Assembly: GCA_900556975.1 (NCBI GenBank)
Contig: USQZ01000028.1
Span: 1 to 22,012 of the forward strand
Length of the DNA: 22,012 nt
Source of the DNA: an uncultured Clostridium sp.
Lineage (GTDB): Bacteria; Bacillota; Clostridia; TANB77; CAG-508
Direction of reading: 5' to 3'
Part shown: positions 7,352 to 15,807 of the stretch, in pieces
Layout of the letters: every line of letters begins with the position of its first letter
Numbering within the stretch: position 1 is the stretch's first letter
Notes under the pieces: model-generated
What the model saw: the letters and a program-made list of their open reading frames with translations, nothing else
The model's database searches: none
What the model was told of the DNA's origin: nothing
Made by a program: the position numbers and the translations under genes

Positions 7352-7663
7352 ATGGAAGATTTTATGAACTTAGTAGTTATAATGATAGGAATTTTTGGAT
7401 GGTATGTATTAATAAAAGATGTTTTAGATAATTACATGTACAGAAATATTGAAATTGGTGATAATGTTAAACTCCAAATAAAAGTAAAAAATAAAGAAGA
7501 AAATATAGAAATGATTGTAAGAAAAATTATGCACGCACAAAATAAGATAGGTTATTTTAAAGAAATTGAAATAATAGACGAAAATTCTAGTGATGAAACA
7601 TATGAGATATTAAAAAAGATTGAAAAACAATACACAAATATTAAAGTAGAAAAAATGTTGTAA
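7352..7663 (+). CDS. Small membrane protein with glycosyltransferase-2-like motif
   Basis: The 103-residue product has one N-terminal hydrophobic segment (about residues 5-24) and then a charged cytoplasmic part. The segment IEIIDENSSDETYEILKKI resembles the first nucleotide-sugar-binding stretch of family 2 glycosyltransferases, where an acidic-x-x-S-x-D-x-T pattern follows a hydrophobic strand. The rest of a GT-A domain, including the DXD motif, is missing, so catalysis is unlikely. ATG at 7352 is chosen for its spacing from AAGGTGA at 7340-7346. It precedes recD2 by 45 bp and may share its transcript. Function unknown; the motif similarity is my reading and needs a profile search. Confidence 0.7.
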   Translation: MEDFMNLVVIMIGIFGWYVLIKDVLDNYMYRNIEIGDNVKLQIKVKNKEENIEMIVRKIMHAQNKIGYFKEIEIIDENSSDETYEILKKIEKQYTNIKVEKML

Positions 7664-7708
7664 AATATAAAAATTTTTGATAGACTAGCAAAAGAAAAGG
7701 AAGAGAAT

Positions 7709-9934
7709 ATGAAATTAGAAGGTCAATTAGAAGAAATTATATATCAGAATGAAAACAATAGTTATACAATAGCAGAACTATCAACAGACGAAGAAATATT
7801 TACTGTTGTAGGATATTTGCCATTTATAAATGAAGGTGATTTTTTAAGCTTAGAAGGCAAATTCGTTACACACCAAGATTATGGAAGACAGTTTAAAATA
7901 GATACATTTGAAAAGAAATTGCCTGAAGGAAAAGCAGCTGTGGAAAAGTATTTAGCGAGTGGAATTATAAAAGGAATAGGCCCAAGTACTGCTAAAAAAA
8001 TAGTAGATAAATTTGGCGATGAAACAATAGCTATATTCAAGTTTGAGCCTAAAAGACTTGCAGAAGTAAGAGGAATATCAGAAAATGGCGCCAAAGAAAT
8101 GGCAGAAGAATTTAATAGCAAGTGGGAATTATGGCAAATAGTTGGATTTCTTGAGAAATTTGGAATCAATGCAAGCAACAGCAAAAAAGTATATGAAGTA
8201 TTAGGCGAAGATGCTATTGAAGAAATAAAGAAAAATCCATATGTTTTAATAGACATAACGTATGGAGTTGATTTCTTTAAAATAGATAAAATGGCATTAG
8301 ATATTGGAATAAATGTAAACAGCTATCAAAGAATTGCAGCAGGAATAAGATATGGATTAATTCTAGCAAGCTATAATGGAAATACTTGTGTTGAAAAAGA
8401 AAGTTTGTATAGCTTTGTAAAAGACAAACTATCAACAGATGAAAAATATATTGATGAAGTAATGATAAATTTAAAATCAACAGGAAAAATAGTTGAAGAA
8501 GAGATAGATGAAAAAGAATGGATTTTCCTTGAAGAATTTTATAGAGTTGAAAAAAACATAGCTACAAGATTATATATGATGATGAGAAGCCAAAATACAA
8601 AATACATAAAATCATTTGAAAACATTTTAGAAAAGGAAGAATCATTACTTGATATACAATTATCAGAAAAACAAAAAGATGCCTTAAAAGAGGTAAATAA
8701 TTCGAATGTAAGCATAATAACTGGTGGACCCGGAACAGGAAAAACAACAATTATAAAAGCACTAATAGATATTTACAATGTAAACAAACAAAAAGTAGTA
8801 TTATGCGCTCCAACAGGAAGAGCGGCTAAAAGAATGTCAGAGTCAACAGGTGAAGAAGCCAAGACCATACATAGATTATTGGATATAGGAAAAATAGAAG
8901 ATAATAAACTAGAAAATATTGAAGCAGATTTTGCACCAATAGACGCTGATGTTATTGTAATAGATGAGATGTCAATGGTAGATGTATTCTTAATGAATTA
9001 CGTAACAAAGGCTATATATATGGGAACAAAGCTAGTATTAGTCGGAGACAGCAATCAGTTACCATCTGTAGGTCCAGGAAGTGTTTTAAAAGACTTGATA
9101 GAATCTAAAAAAATACCAACAACAAATTTGGATAAAATTTTTAGACAAGCTGCACAGAGTAAAATAATATTAAATGCCCATCAAGTAAATAATGGAGAAT
9201 ATTTTATTTCGAAAGAAAATTTTGAAAATACCAAAGAAGATTTCTTTTTCATAAAGGAAAATTCTCAAGAAAAAATAATTAATCAATTAGTATCATTAAC
9301 AACAGGAAGGTTACAGAAATTTGGAAATTATGATTTCTTTCAGAACATGCAAATATTAACACCAACTAAAAAAGGACCATTAGGAACAAGAGAACTAAAT
9401 AAAACATTACAAAATTATATAAATCCAGAGAATAAAAGTAAAAAAGAGAAAAAGTTTGGAGAAATAACATTTAGAGAAGGCGATAGAGTAATGCAAATAA
9501 AAAACAATTATGATATTTTCTGGGACAGAGAAGTTTTAGGTGTATATGAAAATTCAACAGGTGTATTTAATGGTGAAATAGGAAGAATTGAAAAAATAGA
9601 TTTATCAGAAAAACAACTAAAAGTAGTATTTGATGATGGAAAAAATGTTTGGTATCAGTTTCAAGAATTAGATCAATTAGAATTAGCATATGCAATTACA
9701 ATACATAAATCTCAAGGAAGTGAGTTTGACGTTGTAATAATAGCAGTTCCACAAACTGCACCTATGTTACTTACAAGAAATCTTTTATATACAGCAATCA
9801 CAAGAGCAAAAAAATTATTAATAATATTAGGTGGAAAAAATACAATAGACTTTATGATTCAAAATGTGGATAGCAAAAAAAGAAATACGGGGTTAAAAAT
9901 TAAAGTAGAGCATTTACTAAATGGAGATAATTAG
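7709..9934 (+). CDS. recD2: ATP-dependent DNA helicase RecD2
   Basis: RecD2 is a superfamily 1B 5'-3' helicase found in bacteria without RecBC and linked to recombination and repair. The 741 residues include an N-terminal OB-like region, helix-hairpin-helix segments (GIIKGIGPSTAKKIVDKFG and EVRGISENGAKEM), Walker A GGPGTGKTT at 339-347, Walker B VIVIDEMS near 415-422, motif III LVGDSNQLPSVGPG near 444-457, and the C-terminal helicase half with AYAITIHKSQGSEFD and LLYTAITRAKK. ATG at 7709 follows AAAGGAAGAG. It is followed by comF and the KAP NTPase gene, probably in one transcript, because I see no terminator among them. Confidence 0.96.
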   Translation: MKLEGQLEEIIYQNENNSYTIAELSTDEEIFTVVGYLPFINEGDFLSLEGKFVTHQDYGRQFKIDTFEKKLPEGKAAVEKYLASGIIKGIGPSTAKKIVDKFGDETIAIFKFEPKRLAEVRGISENGAKEMAEEFNSKWELWQIVGFLEKFGINASNSKKVYEVLGEDAIEEIKKNPYVLIDITYGVDFFKIDKMALDIGINVNSYQRIAAGIRYGLILASYNGNTCVEKESLYSFVKDKLSTDEKYIDEVMINLKSTGKIVEEEIDEKEWIFLEEFYRVEKNIATRLYMMMRSQNTKYIKSFENILEKEESLLDIQLSEKQKDALKEVNNSNVSIITGGPGTGKTTIIKALIDIYNVNKQKVVLCAPTGRAAKRMSESTGEEAKTIHRLLDIGKIEDNKLENIEADFAPIDADVIVIDEMSMVDVFLMNYVTKAIYMGTKLVLVGDSNQLPSVGPGSVLKDLIESKKIPTTNLDKIFRQAAQSKIILNAHQVNNGEYFISKENFENTKEDFFFIKENSQEKIINQLVSLTTGRLQKFGNYDFFQNMQILTPTKKGPLGTRELNKTLQNYINPENKSKKEKKFGEITFREGDRVMQIKNNYDIFWDREVLGVYENSTGVFNGEIGRIEKIDLSEKQLKVVFDDGKNVWYQFQELDQLELAYAITIHKSQGSEFDVVIIAVPQTAPMLLTRNLLYTAITRAKKLLIILGGKNTIDFMIQNVDSKKRNTGLKIKVEHLLNGDN

Positions 9935-9973
9935 ATATAATAAATCAAAATTAGGGCAAAATAAAATATATTA

Positions 9974-10621
9974 ATGATTAAAAAAATACTAAAAATGCTT
10001 TTTCCTACATCATGTACAATGTGTGGAAAGATATGTAATACATGGATTTGTCCAAAGTGTTATGTGTTATTAAAAAAGAATTTAAAATTTTATTCAATAA
10101 ATGAGAAAGGTTATATTTTATATTTCCTTAGTTTTTATGAAGGAACAATAAGAAATTTACTATTGTCTTTCAAATTTAAAGAAAAAGCATACATAGGTAA
10201 TTTATTTGTAGAATTATTAACTAAAAACAGAAAATTTACTGAAAAAATAAAAGAATATGATTGTATTATTTCAGTTCCTATGTACAAGAAGAATAAAGCA
10301 AGAAGAGGATATAATCAAACAGAAGTAATAGCAGATCAATTAGAAAAGACTCTAAAAATAAAACACTTGAAAAAATGTTTAATTAAGATAAAACAAAATC
10401 AAAAACAAAGTACACTAACTGAAAAACAAAGAATTGAAAACGTAAAAAATGTATACAAATTAGAAAATAAAAATGAAATATATAATAAAAAAATTTTGCT
10501 ATTAGACGACATATATACAACAGGAAGTACTGTAAAAGCATGTGTAGATGAACTCAAAGAAGGAAAACCACAAAAAATTGATGTACTGGTTATAGCAAAA
10601 AGAAACCAAAGAAAGGAATAA
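9974..10621 (+). CDS. comF: ComF family protein (phosphoribosyltransferase fold)
   Basis: ComF/ComFC proteins are needed for DNA uptake in transformable bacteria, but homologues occur widely in species not known to take up DNA. The 215 residues show an N-terminal zinc-ribbon-like cysteine cluster (C14, C17, C21, C26, C29), the conserved RRGYNQTEVIA (110-120) and the phosphoribosyltransferase signature LLLDDIYTTGST (175-186). No clear Shine-Dalgarno precedes the ATG at 9974, which is unusual for this window. The stop lies three bases before the next start, so the KAP gene is probably translationally coupled. I see no other competence gene here. Confidence 0.93.
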   Translation: MIKKILKMLFPTSCTMCGKICNTWICPKCYVLLKKNLKFYSINEKGYILYFLSFYEGTIRNLLLSFKFKEKAYIGNLFVELLTKNRKFTEKIKEYDCIISVPMYKKNKARRGYNQTEVIADQLEKTLKIKHLKKCLIKIKQNQKQSTLTEKQRIENVKNVYKLENKNEIYNKKILLLDDIYTTGSTVKACVDELKEGKPQKIDVLVIAKRNQRKE

Positions 10622-10624
10622 AAA

Positions 10625-12598
10625 GTGGAAGATTTAGTTGAAAGTATATTAGATTATGTTAGAGCAGATTACACAGACTATGCCATTATGATTAATGGAG
10701 AATGGGGAAGCGGAAAAACATATTTTTGGAATCATAAAGTAAAAAATAAAATAGAATCACTACAGTTAAATGGAAGAAAGTATACCACTATATATATGTC
10801 ATTATATGGTATTTCTAATCTAGAAGAAATTAGTAAAAAAATTTTTATTGAGACAACACAATTAATGGACAAAAACTTGAAAAAGTATATGGATTCACAT
10901 GGACAAACAACAATTCCAGAATACGCAAAAACGGGCTTAGATATGGCAAACTTTTTTGGTGTAACCAAGAATGGAGAAAAAGTTGACTATGAAGCATTCT
11001 TTTCTACAGATGATAAAGTACTATGCTTTGATGACTTGGAAAGAGCAAACGTAGACGTTGTAGATATTTTGGGATATATAAATAACTTCGTTGAGCATGA
11101 TCACATAAAGACAATAATCATTTGTAATGAAAAAGAATTGGCAACAAAATTTAAAAGTTCCAACATAGAAATGAAAACATTTATTGCAACATATCTTTTA
11201 GACAAACAAAATGAATTGACCAAAGGTGAAGAAAAACCAATGGTTGAAAAAATAAGAGACAAAATCGAATATGTTTTTGACAATGCAAATGACTATGAAA
11301 GAATAAAAGAAAAATTAATTGGTGAGACATTTGAATATGCTCCGAAATTCAATTATATAATAAATGGATTATTAATGAGATATGAAAATAATCCAGATTT
11401 AATTAGATTCTTAAGAGAAAACACAAACTTAATAATTTCAACATTTAACAAAAGTGGAACAAGAAACTTGAGAATTTTGAAGCACTCACTAAACGATTTT
11501 AAGAAGATATTTGAAATTGTAAATAAAGCATATCCAAACACTAAATTAAGAGTATTGCAAACAATGCTAATATTTACAATAGCCGTATCATTTGAAATAA
11601 AAGCCGGAAAAATCACAAAAAATAAATTTGTTAATATTCAAAGTAATGAAGAATATAAGGCAATACTAGTTTCTTCAAGAGTTTTAATGGATAATAGACA
11701 ATTTTATATTAAAGAATTTGATAATAATTATTATTTCAATTTTAAATCAGAATATCGTTTCTTTAAATTCATTGAAATATATGTAAGAACAAGAATCTTC
11801 GATATGAAGGCTCTAAAAAAAGATATGGATGCAATAATAAATACAATAGACACAGAAAAATTACCTGGATACAAGAGATTGCTAACAGAAGAATATTGGA
11901 AAATTTCAGATGAGCAATTCCCAAGAATAATCCAAGAAGTAATTGATGAAGTAAAAAAAGGAAGTCTACAATTAATAGAAATTGTTAAATTATTCTCATA
12001 CTTCAGTTACTTCATTAAAAGAGGATTAATAAATAATGACATAAAAGAAACAAAACAGATATTTATAGATGGAATGAATAAATCAGTACAAATATCAAAA
12101 TATTGCGACAATGTTGAAGAAGAATTATCAAGAGTTGGAATAATAAATGAATCAAGCCAAGAGATGGAAGAAGTATTAAAACATTTTGAAAAATTAAATA
12201 ATCAATTGGAAGAAAAAATGTACAAAGATAAAGCTGATGAAATATTCAGATATATTCCAATTAAAATGGAACAATTTTATGATAGATTTGATTCAGAATG
12301 TATGGAATTCCCTATATTCAAATATTATGACGCATACAGAATGTTCCAAAGAATTACATGTGCAAGCAATGAAGACATTGTAAGAATTAAGGAAATATTA
12401 ATAGATAGAGCTAAAAAATATACAGACAAATTGAAATCAGAATATGCATTTATGAAACAATTAAAGAGTGTACTTGAAGATTATTGTAAAGGTAAGGAAA
12501 TAAATATAAAAATAGTAATGCTTAGAGAATTTTCAAGAGACTTAGGAATTGTAATAGACCTTTATAAACCACCAATTTTTTCTACAAACAATAATTAA
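10625..12598 (+). CDS. KAP-type P-loop NTPase
   Basis: The 657-residue product has a Walker A motif GEWGSGKT at 25-32, a Walker B VLCFDDLER at 132-140 and a sensor-like IIICNEKE near 164-171, the pattern of the KAP/STAND-like P-loop NTPases (Pfam KAP_NTPase). The remaining two thirds look helical and charged (for example near 505-545) and show no named domain. The transmembrane pair typical of many KAP proteins is not evident; the one hydrophobic stretch, LQTMLIFTIAVSF, is weak. The start is GTG at 10625, with AAAGGA at the end of comF as ribosome binding site. Some relatives act in phage exclusion (F-plasmid PifA), but no defence partner lies beside this gene. Role unknown. Confidence 0.85.
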   Translation: MEDLVESILDYVRADYTDYAIMINGEWGSGKTYFWNHKVKNKIESLQLNGRKYTTIYMSLYGISNLEEISKKIFIETTQLMDKNLKKYMDSHGQTTIPEYAKTGLDMANFFGVTKNGEKVDYEAFFSTDDKVLCFDDLERANVDVVDILGYINNFVEHDHIKTIIICNEKELATKFKSSNIEMKTFIATYLLDKQNELTKGEEKPMVEKIRDKIEYVFDNANDYERIKEKLIGETFEYAPKFNYIINGLLMRYENNPDLIRFLRENTNLIISTFNKSGTRNLRILKHSLNDFKKIFEIVNKAYPNTKLRVLQTMLIFTIAVSFEIKAGKITKNKFVNIQSNEEYKAILVSSRVLMDNRQFYIKEFDNNYYFNFKSEYRFFKFIEIYVRTRIFDMKALKKDMDAIINTIDTEKLPGYKRLLTEEYWKISDEQFPRIIQEVIDEVKKGSLQLIEIVKLFSYFSYFIKRGLINNDIKETKQIFIDGMNKSVQISKYCDNVEEELSRVGIINESSQEMEEVLKHFEKLNNQLEEKMYKDKADEIFRYIPIKMEQFYDRFDSECMEFPIFKYYDAYRMFQRITCASNEDIVRIKEILIDRAKKYTDKLKSEYAFMKQLKSVLEDYCKGKEINIKIVMLREFSRDLGIVIDLYKPPIFSTNNN

Positions 12599-12602
12599 TA
12601 TT

Positions 12603-12658
12603 CCTTGTATATTTTGCCTAAATTAGTACAAACTAAAAATAGACAAAATATAACAAGG
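12603..12658 (+). promoter_or_regulatory. Hairpin sequestering the spoVT ribosome binding site
   Basis: A 22-bp imperfect stem pairs 12603-12607 with 12654-12658, 12608-12616 with 12644-12652, 12618-12620 with 12640-12642 and 12623-12627 with 12632-12636, around an ACAA loop. Its 3' end covers AAGG of the AAGGAGG ribosome binding site at 12655-12661. A possible sigma-G-like promoter, GTATA at 12607-12611 and CAAACTA at 12629-12635 with a 17-bp spacer, lies inside. Its transcript would begin near 12642 and lack the 5' arm. There is no T-run, so it is not a terminator. The pairing is directly visible; the regulatory role is inferred. Confidence 0.55.
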
Positions 12659-12666
12659 AGGTAAAA

Positions 12667-13221
12667 ATGAAAGCAACAGGAGTGGTAAGAAGAATTGATG
12701 ATTTAGGAAGAATAGTTATTCCAAAAGAAATAAGAAGAACATTAAGAATTAGCGAAGGCTCACCTCTAGAAATATTCACAGAAAAAGATGGAGAAATAGT
12801 TTTGAAAAAATATTCTCCAATTGGAGAGCTATCAGAATTTGCATCAAACTATGCGGATACATTAGCTAAAACTACAGGACATATAGCATGCATTACAGAT
12901 AAAGATACAATAATTGCAGTGGCTGGAGGATTGAAAAAAGACTTATTAGAGCAAAGCATAAGTAAAGAATTAGAAGAAGTCATTGAAAACAAAGAAATAT
13001 ATACAAGCAAAGACAATGACGAGCTTGCAATTCCATTAAGCAAAAATGAAAACAAAGAAAGAGTTTTTCATTCACAAGTAATTTATCCAATAGTTTCTGA
13101 TGGCGATTCAGTAGGAAGCGTAGTTCTAATGTCAAAAGAGCCAAATAAAAAAATGACTGACACAGAATTGAAAGTTGTTCAGTCAGCAGCAGGAATATTA
13201 GGTAGTCAATTAGAAATATAA
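12667..13221 (+). CDS. spoVT: Stage V sporulation protein T, AbrB-family regulator
   Basis: SpoVT is a forespore transcription factor that tunes sigma-G-dependent genes in Bacillus. The 184 residues begin with an AbrB swapped-hairpin DNA-binding domain, MKATGVVRRIDDLGRIVIPK with EIRRTLRISEGSPLEIF (about 1-50), followed by a GAF-like sensor domain (about 56-180: HIACITDKDTIIAVAGG, VIYPIVSDGDSVGSVVL). Length and domain order match SpoVT, unlike the shorter AbrB and Abh. The ATG at 12667 follows a strong AAGGAGG at 12655-12661, which the upstream hairpin partly buries. A terminator follows at once. The gene suggests that the organism is, or recently was, a spore-former. Confidence 0.94.
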   Translation: MKATGVVRRIDDLGRIVIPKEIRRTLRISEGSPLEIFTEKDGEIVLKKYSPIGELSEFASNYADTLAKTTGHIACITDKDTIIAVAGGLKKDLLEQSISKELEEVIENKEIYTSKDNDELAIPLSKNENKERVFHSQVIYPIVSDGDSVGSVVLMSKEPNKKMTDTELKVVQSAAGILGSQLEI

Positions 13222-13224
13222 TTT

Positions 13225-13260
13225 AAAAAGACAAATCTGTTTGGATAGATTTGTCTTTTT
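13225..13260 (+). terminator. Intrinsic terminator after spoVT
   Basis: AAAAAGACAAATCT at 13225-13238 pairs perfectly with 13247-13260 around an 8-nt loop, and the T-run continues to 13263. It ends the recD2-comF-KAP-spoVT group. Confidence 0.92.
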
Positions 13261-13275
13261 TTTGAAATTAAAATA

Positions 13276-13304
13276 TTGACATCAAAAAAAAATATATATA
13301 AAAT
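13276..13304 (+). promoter_or_regulatory. Sigma-A promoter for the four-helix membrane protein gene
   Basis: TTGACA at 13276-13281 and TAAAAT at 13299-13304 have a 17-bp spacer. Transcription would start near 13311, leaving a leader of about 28 nt with GAGGAG at 13322-13327. Strong match to consensus, just after a terminator. Confidence 0.8.
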
Positions 13305-13338
13305 ATATACAAATTAACAAAAGAGGAGAAAATAAAAT

Positions 13339-13923
13339 ATGAAAGATACAGTAGAAGCAAAAAAAGTTGTAGGACGCTTTGTAGGAAGATACATTGTGTT
13401 AGCAATAATAATTGGAGGAATATCATTTTTATTAGAGAATGTAATACCTCAATTTGTAAATTGGAATTTTACAGCAGCATTGTTAATTTACCAATCAGTT
13501 TTATTCATAATTAGTACATTAGTAACAATTGCATTAGCAGTAAAATATGCAATAAAAGATACAAGAATATCTTCAAAAGAAGAAGCTCAATCAATATCAA
13601 AACCAATACAAACATTATTAATTATAGTTGCTTTATTGGTAATGGCATTTAATGTTATATATTATTGTGGAGTAAGAACTTCAGCATTAAAAGATGCTCA
13701 AAAGAAATTCGAGCCAGCTGATGGAATAGCTAATGAATATGAAGTAAAATGTTTAGAACTTGAAACTGAAAGAATATATACAGTATACGGATTTTATTTA
13801 TCATCAAAAGAAATTGTAACAATTCTTACATTTGCATACGCAGTAGTTTATACTGAAATGATGGTAGAAAATGAAGTACAAGTTAAGAAAAAAACTAAAA
13901 AAGCAGAAAAAGAAGAAGTTTAA
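13339..13923 (+). CDS. Hypothetical integral membrane protein, four helices
   Basis: I do not recognise the family. The 194-residue product has four hydrophobic segments at about 17-35, 43-66, 88-108 and 154-172, a charged loop between the third and fourth (about 110-150), and a lysine/glutamate-rich C-terminal tail (KKKTKKAEKEEV), which suggests that both ends lie in the cytoplasm. There is no signal peptide and no catalytic motif. ATG at 13339 is supported by GAGGAG at 13322-13327. It has its own promoter and terminator, so it is a single-gene unit between spoVT and alaS. Codon use is like its neighbours. Confidence 0.85.
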   Translation: MKDTVEAKKVVGRFVGRYIVLAIIIGGISFLLENVIPQFVNWNFTAALLIYQSVLFIISTLVTIALAVKYAIKDTRISSKEEAQSISKPIQTLLIIVALLVMAFNVIYYCGVRTSALKDAQKKFEPADGIANEYEVKCLELETERIYTVYGFYLSSKEIVTILTFAYAVVYTEMMVENEVQVKKKTKKAEKEEV

Positions 13924-13928
13924 TATTT

Positions 13929-13960
13929 AAAAGACTGTTATAATCAAATAACAGTCTTTT
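13929..13960 (+). terminator. Intrinsic terminator after the membrane protein gene
   Basis: AAAAGACTGTTAT at 13929-13941 pairs perfectly with 13948-13960 around AATCAA, and two more Ts follow. Confidence 0.9.
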
Positions 13961-13987
13961 TTGCTTGGAGTTATAGAGCGTAAAGCC

Positions 13988-14016
13988 TTGCAATTTGGAA
14001 AAAAATATAATATAAT
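13988..14016 (+). promoter_or_regulatory. Sigma-A promoter for alaS
   Basis: TTGCAA at 13988-13993 and TATAAT at 14011-14016 are 17 bp apart. The start would lie near 14023, giving a leader under 20 nt. That leaves no room for a T-box riboswitch, which often controls Firmicutes aminoacyl-tRNA synthetase genes. Confidence 0.75.
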
Positions 14017-14039
14017 ACCATATTATTAAGGAGGCAGAT

Positions 14040-15791
14040 ATGAAAGCAATAGAAATTAGAAATAAATATTTAAACTTTTTTAAAAAACATGGACATGCAG
14101 TAATACCAAGCGCATCATTAATACCAGAAAATGATCCATCAGTTTTATTCACAACTGCAGGAATGCAACCATTAGTTCCTTATTTATTAGGAGAAAAACA
14201 TCCAGAAGGAACAAGACTTACAGACTACCAAAAATGTGTAAGAACAAATGATATAGATGAAGTTGGAGATAACAGACATTTAACATATTTTGAAATGTTA
14301 GGAAATTGGTCTTTAGGTGATTACTTCAAAGAAGAATCAATTACTATGAGCTATGAATTTCTAACAAAAGAACTAGGAATTCCAAGTGAAAAAATATCTG
14401 TAACATGTTTTGCCGGAGATGAAGACTGCGAACGTGATATGAAAGTATACGAATGCTGGAAAAAAGCCGGAATACCAGATGAAAGAATATATTTCTTTGG
14501 AAAAGAAGATAACTGGTGGATAGCAGGAGAAGAAGGACCTTGTGGACCTGATACAGAAATGTATTATGATACAGGTAAGCCAAAATGTTCTCCAGAATGT
14601 AATCCAGCATGTGGATGCGGAAAATACATAGAAATATGGAATAATGTTTTCATGGAATTTTACAAAGACAAAAATGGATATAGAAAACTAGAACAAAAAA
14701 ACGTTGATACTGGACTAGGTCTAGAAAGAATGGCTATGATCTTACAAGGAAAAGAAACACCATTTGAAATAGAAGTATTTGAACCAGTAATGAAAGAATT
14801 AGAGAAGTTACAAAAAGTTGATAGTATAGAAAGCAGAAGAATTGTAGCAGAACATTTACGTTCAAGCATAATGATAATAAATGATGGTGGAAGACCAAGC
14901 AATGTAGACAGAGGATACATATTAAGAAGATTACTTCGTAGAATGACAAGACATATGAACAAGCTTGAAATCAACTTAGATGAATTATCAAATATAATAG
15001 ATATATCTATAGATAGCTTAAAAGAATTATATCCTGAACTAGAAAAAAATAGAGCAACAATAAAAGAAATAATTGTAGCAGAAAAAGACAAATTCATGAA
15101 AACACTTCAAAAAGGTGAAAAAGAATTTGAAAAAGTTGCAAACAGAACAAAAAATAATAACAAAGATGTAATTGATGCACAAGCAGTATTTAATTTATAT
15201 GAAACATATGGATTCCCACCAGAAATGACAGAAGAATTGGCTAAAGAAAACGGATTAAAAGTTGATATGGAAGGATACCAAAAATTATTCGAAGAACATC
15301 AAGCTAAATCTAGAATGGGAAGCGAAGCAAAATTTAAAGGTGGACTTGCTTCAACAGGTGAAATGGAAGTTAAATATCATACAGCAACACATCTTCTAAA
15401 TGCAGCATTAAAGAAAGTATTAGGAGATCACGTACACCAAAAAGGAAGTAATATTACACCAGAAAGACTAAGATTCGATTTTTCACATAATGCTAAGATG
15501 ACAGATGAAGAAAAGAAACAAGTTGAAGATTTAGTAAATGAATATATCAAACAAGACTTAAAAGTTGAAAGATTAGAAATGACAAAAGAAGAAGCTTTGA
15601 AATTAGGAGCAGAAGCAATGTTCTTAGACAAATATGGAGATGAAGTCACAATATATAAAATTGGCGATGTTTCTATGGAATTTTGTGGTGGACCTCATGT
15701 TGAAAGAACAGGAGTATTAGGTACATTTAAAATCAAAAAAGAAGAAGCATCTTCATCAGGTGTTAGAAGAATAAAAGCAATATTGCTATAA
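14040..15791 (+). CDS. alaS: Alanine-tRNA ligase, short form without C-Ala domain
   Basis: The enzyme charges tRNA-Ala. The class II catalytic core shows LFTTAGMQPLVPYL (36-49), RHLTYFEMLGNWSLGDYF (79-96), EEGPCGPDTEMYYD (164-177) and GLGLERM (225-231). A cysteine-rich stretch (C183, C187, C191, C193) precedes YIEIWN. The editing domain keeps its zinc ligands H447, H451, C549 and H553. At 583 residues the protein is about 290 shorter than usual. It runs from the tRNA-binding helical region straight into the editing domain, without the beta-barrel segment carrying the usual ESGGQ motif, and it stops at RRIKAILL, so the oligomerising DHHA1/C-Ala domain is absent. No frameshift is visible, so the short form looks native. 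I recall similar short AlaRS from candidate phyla radiation bacteria. ATG at 14040 follows AAGGAGG. Confidence 0.92.
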   Translation: MKAIEIRNKYLNFFKKHGHAVIPSASLIPENDPSVLFTTAGMQPLVPYLLGEKHPEGTRLTDYQKCVRTNDIDEVGDNRHLTYFEMLGNWSLGDYFKEESITMSYEFLTKELGIPSEKISVTCFAGDEDCERDMKVYECWKKAGIPDERIYFFGKEDNWWIAGEEGPCGPDTEMYYDTGKPKCSPECNPACGCGKYIEIWNNVFMEFYKDKNGYRKLEQKNVDTGLGLERMAMILQGKETPFEIEVFEPVMKELEKLQKVDSIESRRIVAEHLRSSIMIINDGGRPSNVDRGYILRRLLRRMTRHMNKLEINLDELSNIIDISIDSLKELYPELEKNRATIKEIIVAEKDKFMKTLQKGEKEFEKVANRTKNNNKDVIDAQAVFNLYETYGFPPEMTEELAKENGLKVDMEGYQKLFEEHQAKSRMGSEAKFKGGLASTGEMEVKYHTATHLLNAALKKVLGDHVHQKGSNITPERLRFDFSHNAKMTDEEKKQVEDLVNEYIKQDLKVERLEMTKEEALKLGAEAMFLDKYGDEVTIYKIGDVSMEFCGGPHVERTGVLGTFKIKKEEASSSGVRRIKAILL

Positions 15792-15807
15792 TGCAAAGGA
15801 GAAAAAA

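Noticed and set aside
14660..15097. 145-residue minus-strand frame opposite alaS
   Set aside because: Serine- and leucine-rich composition is what the antisense of an AT-rich gene gives; no start signal, no family.
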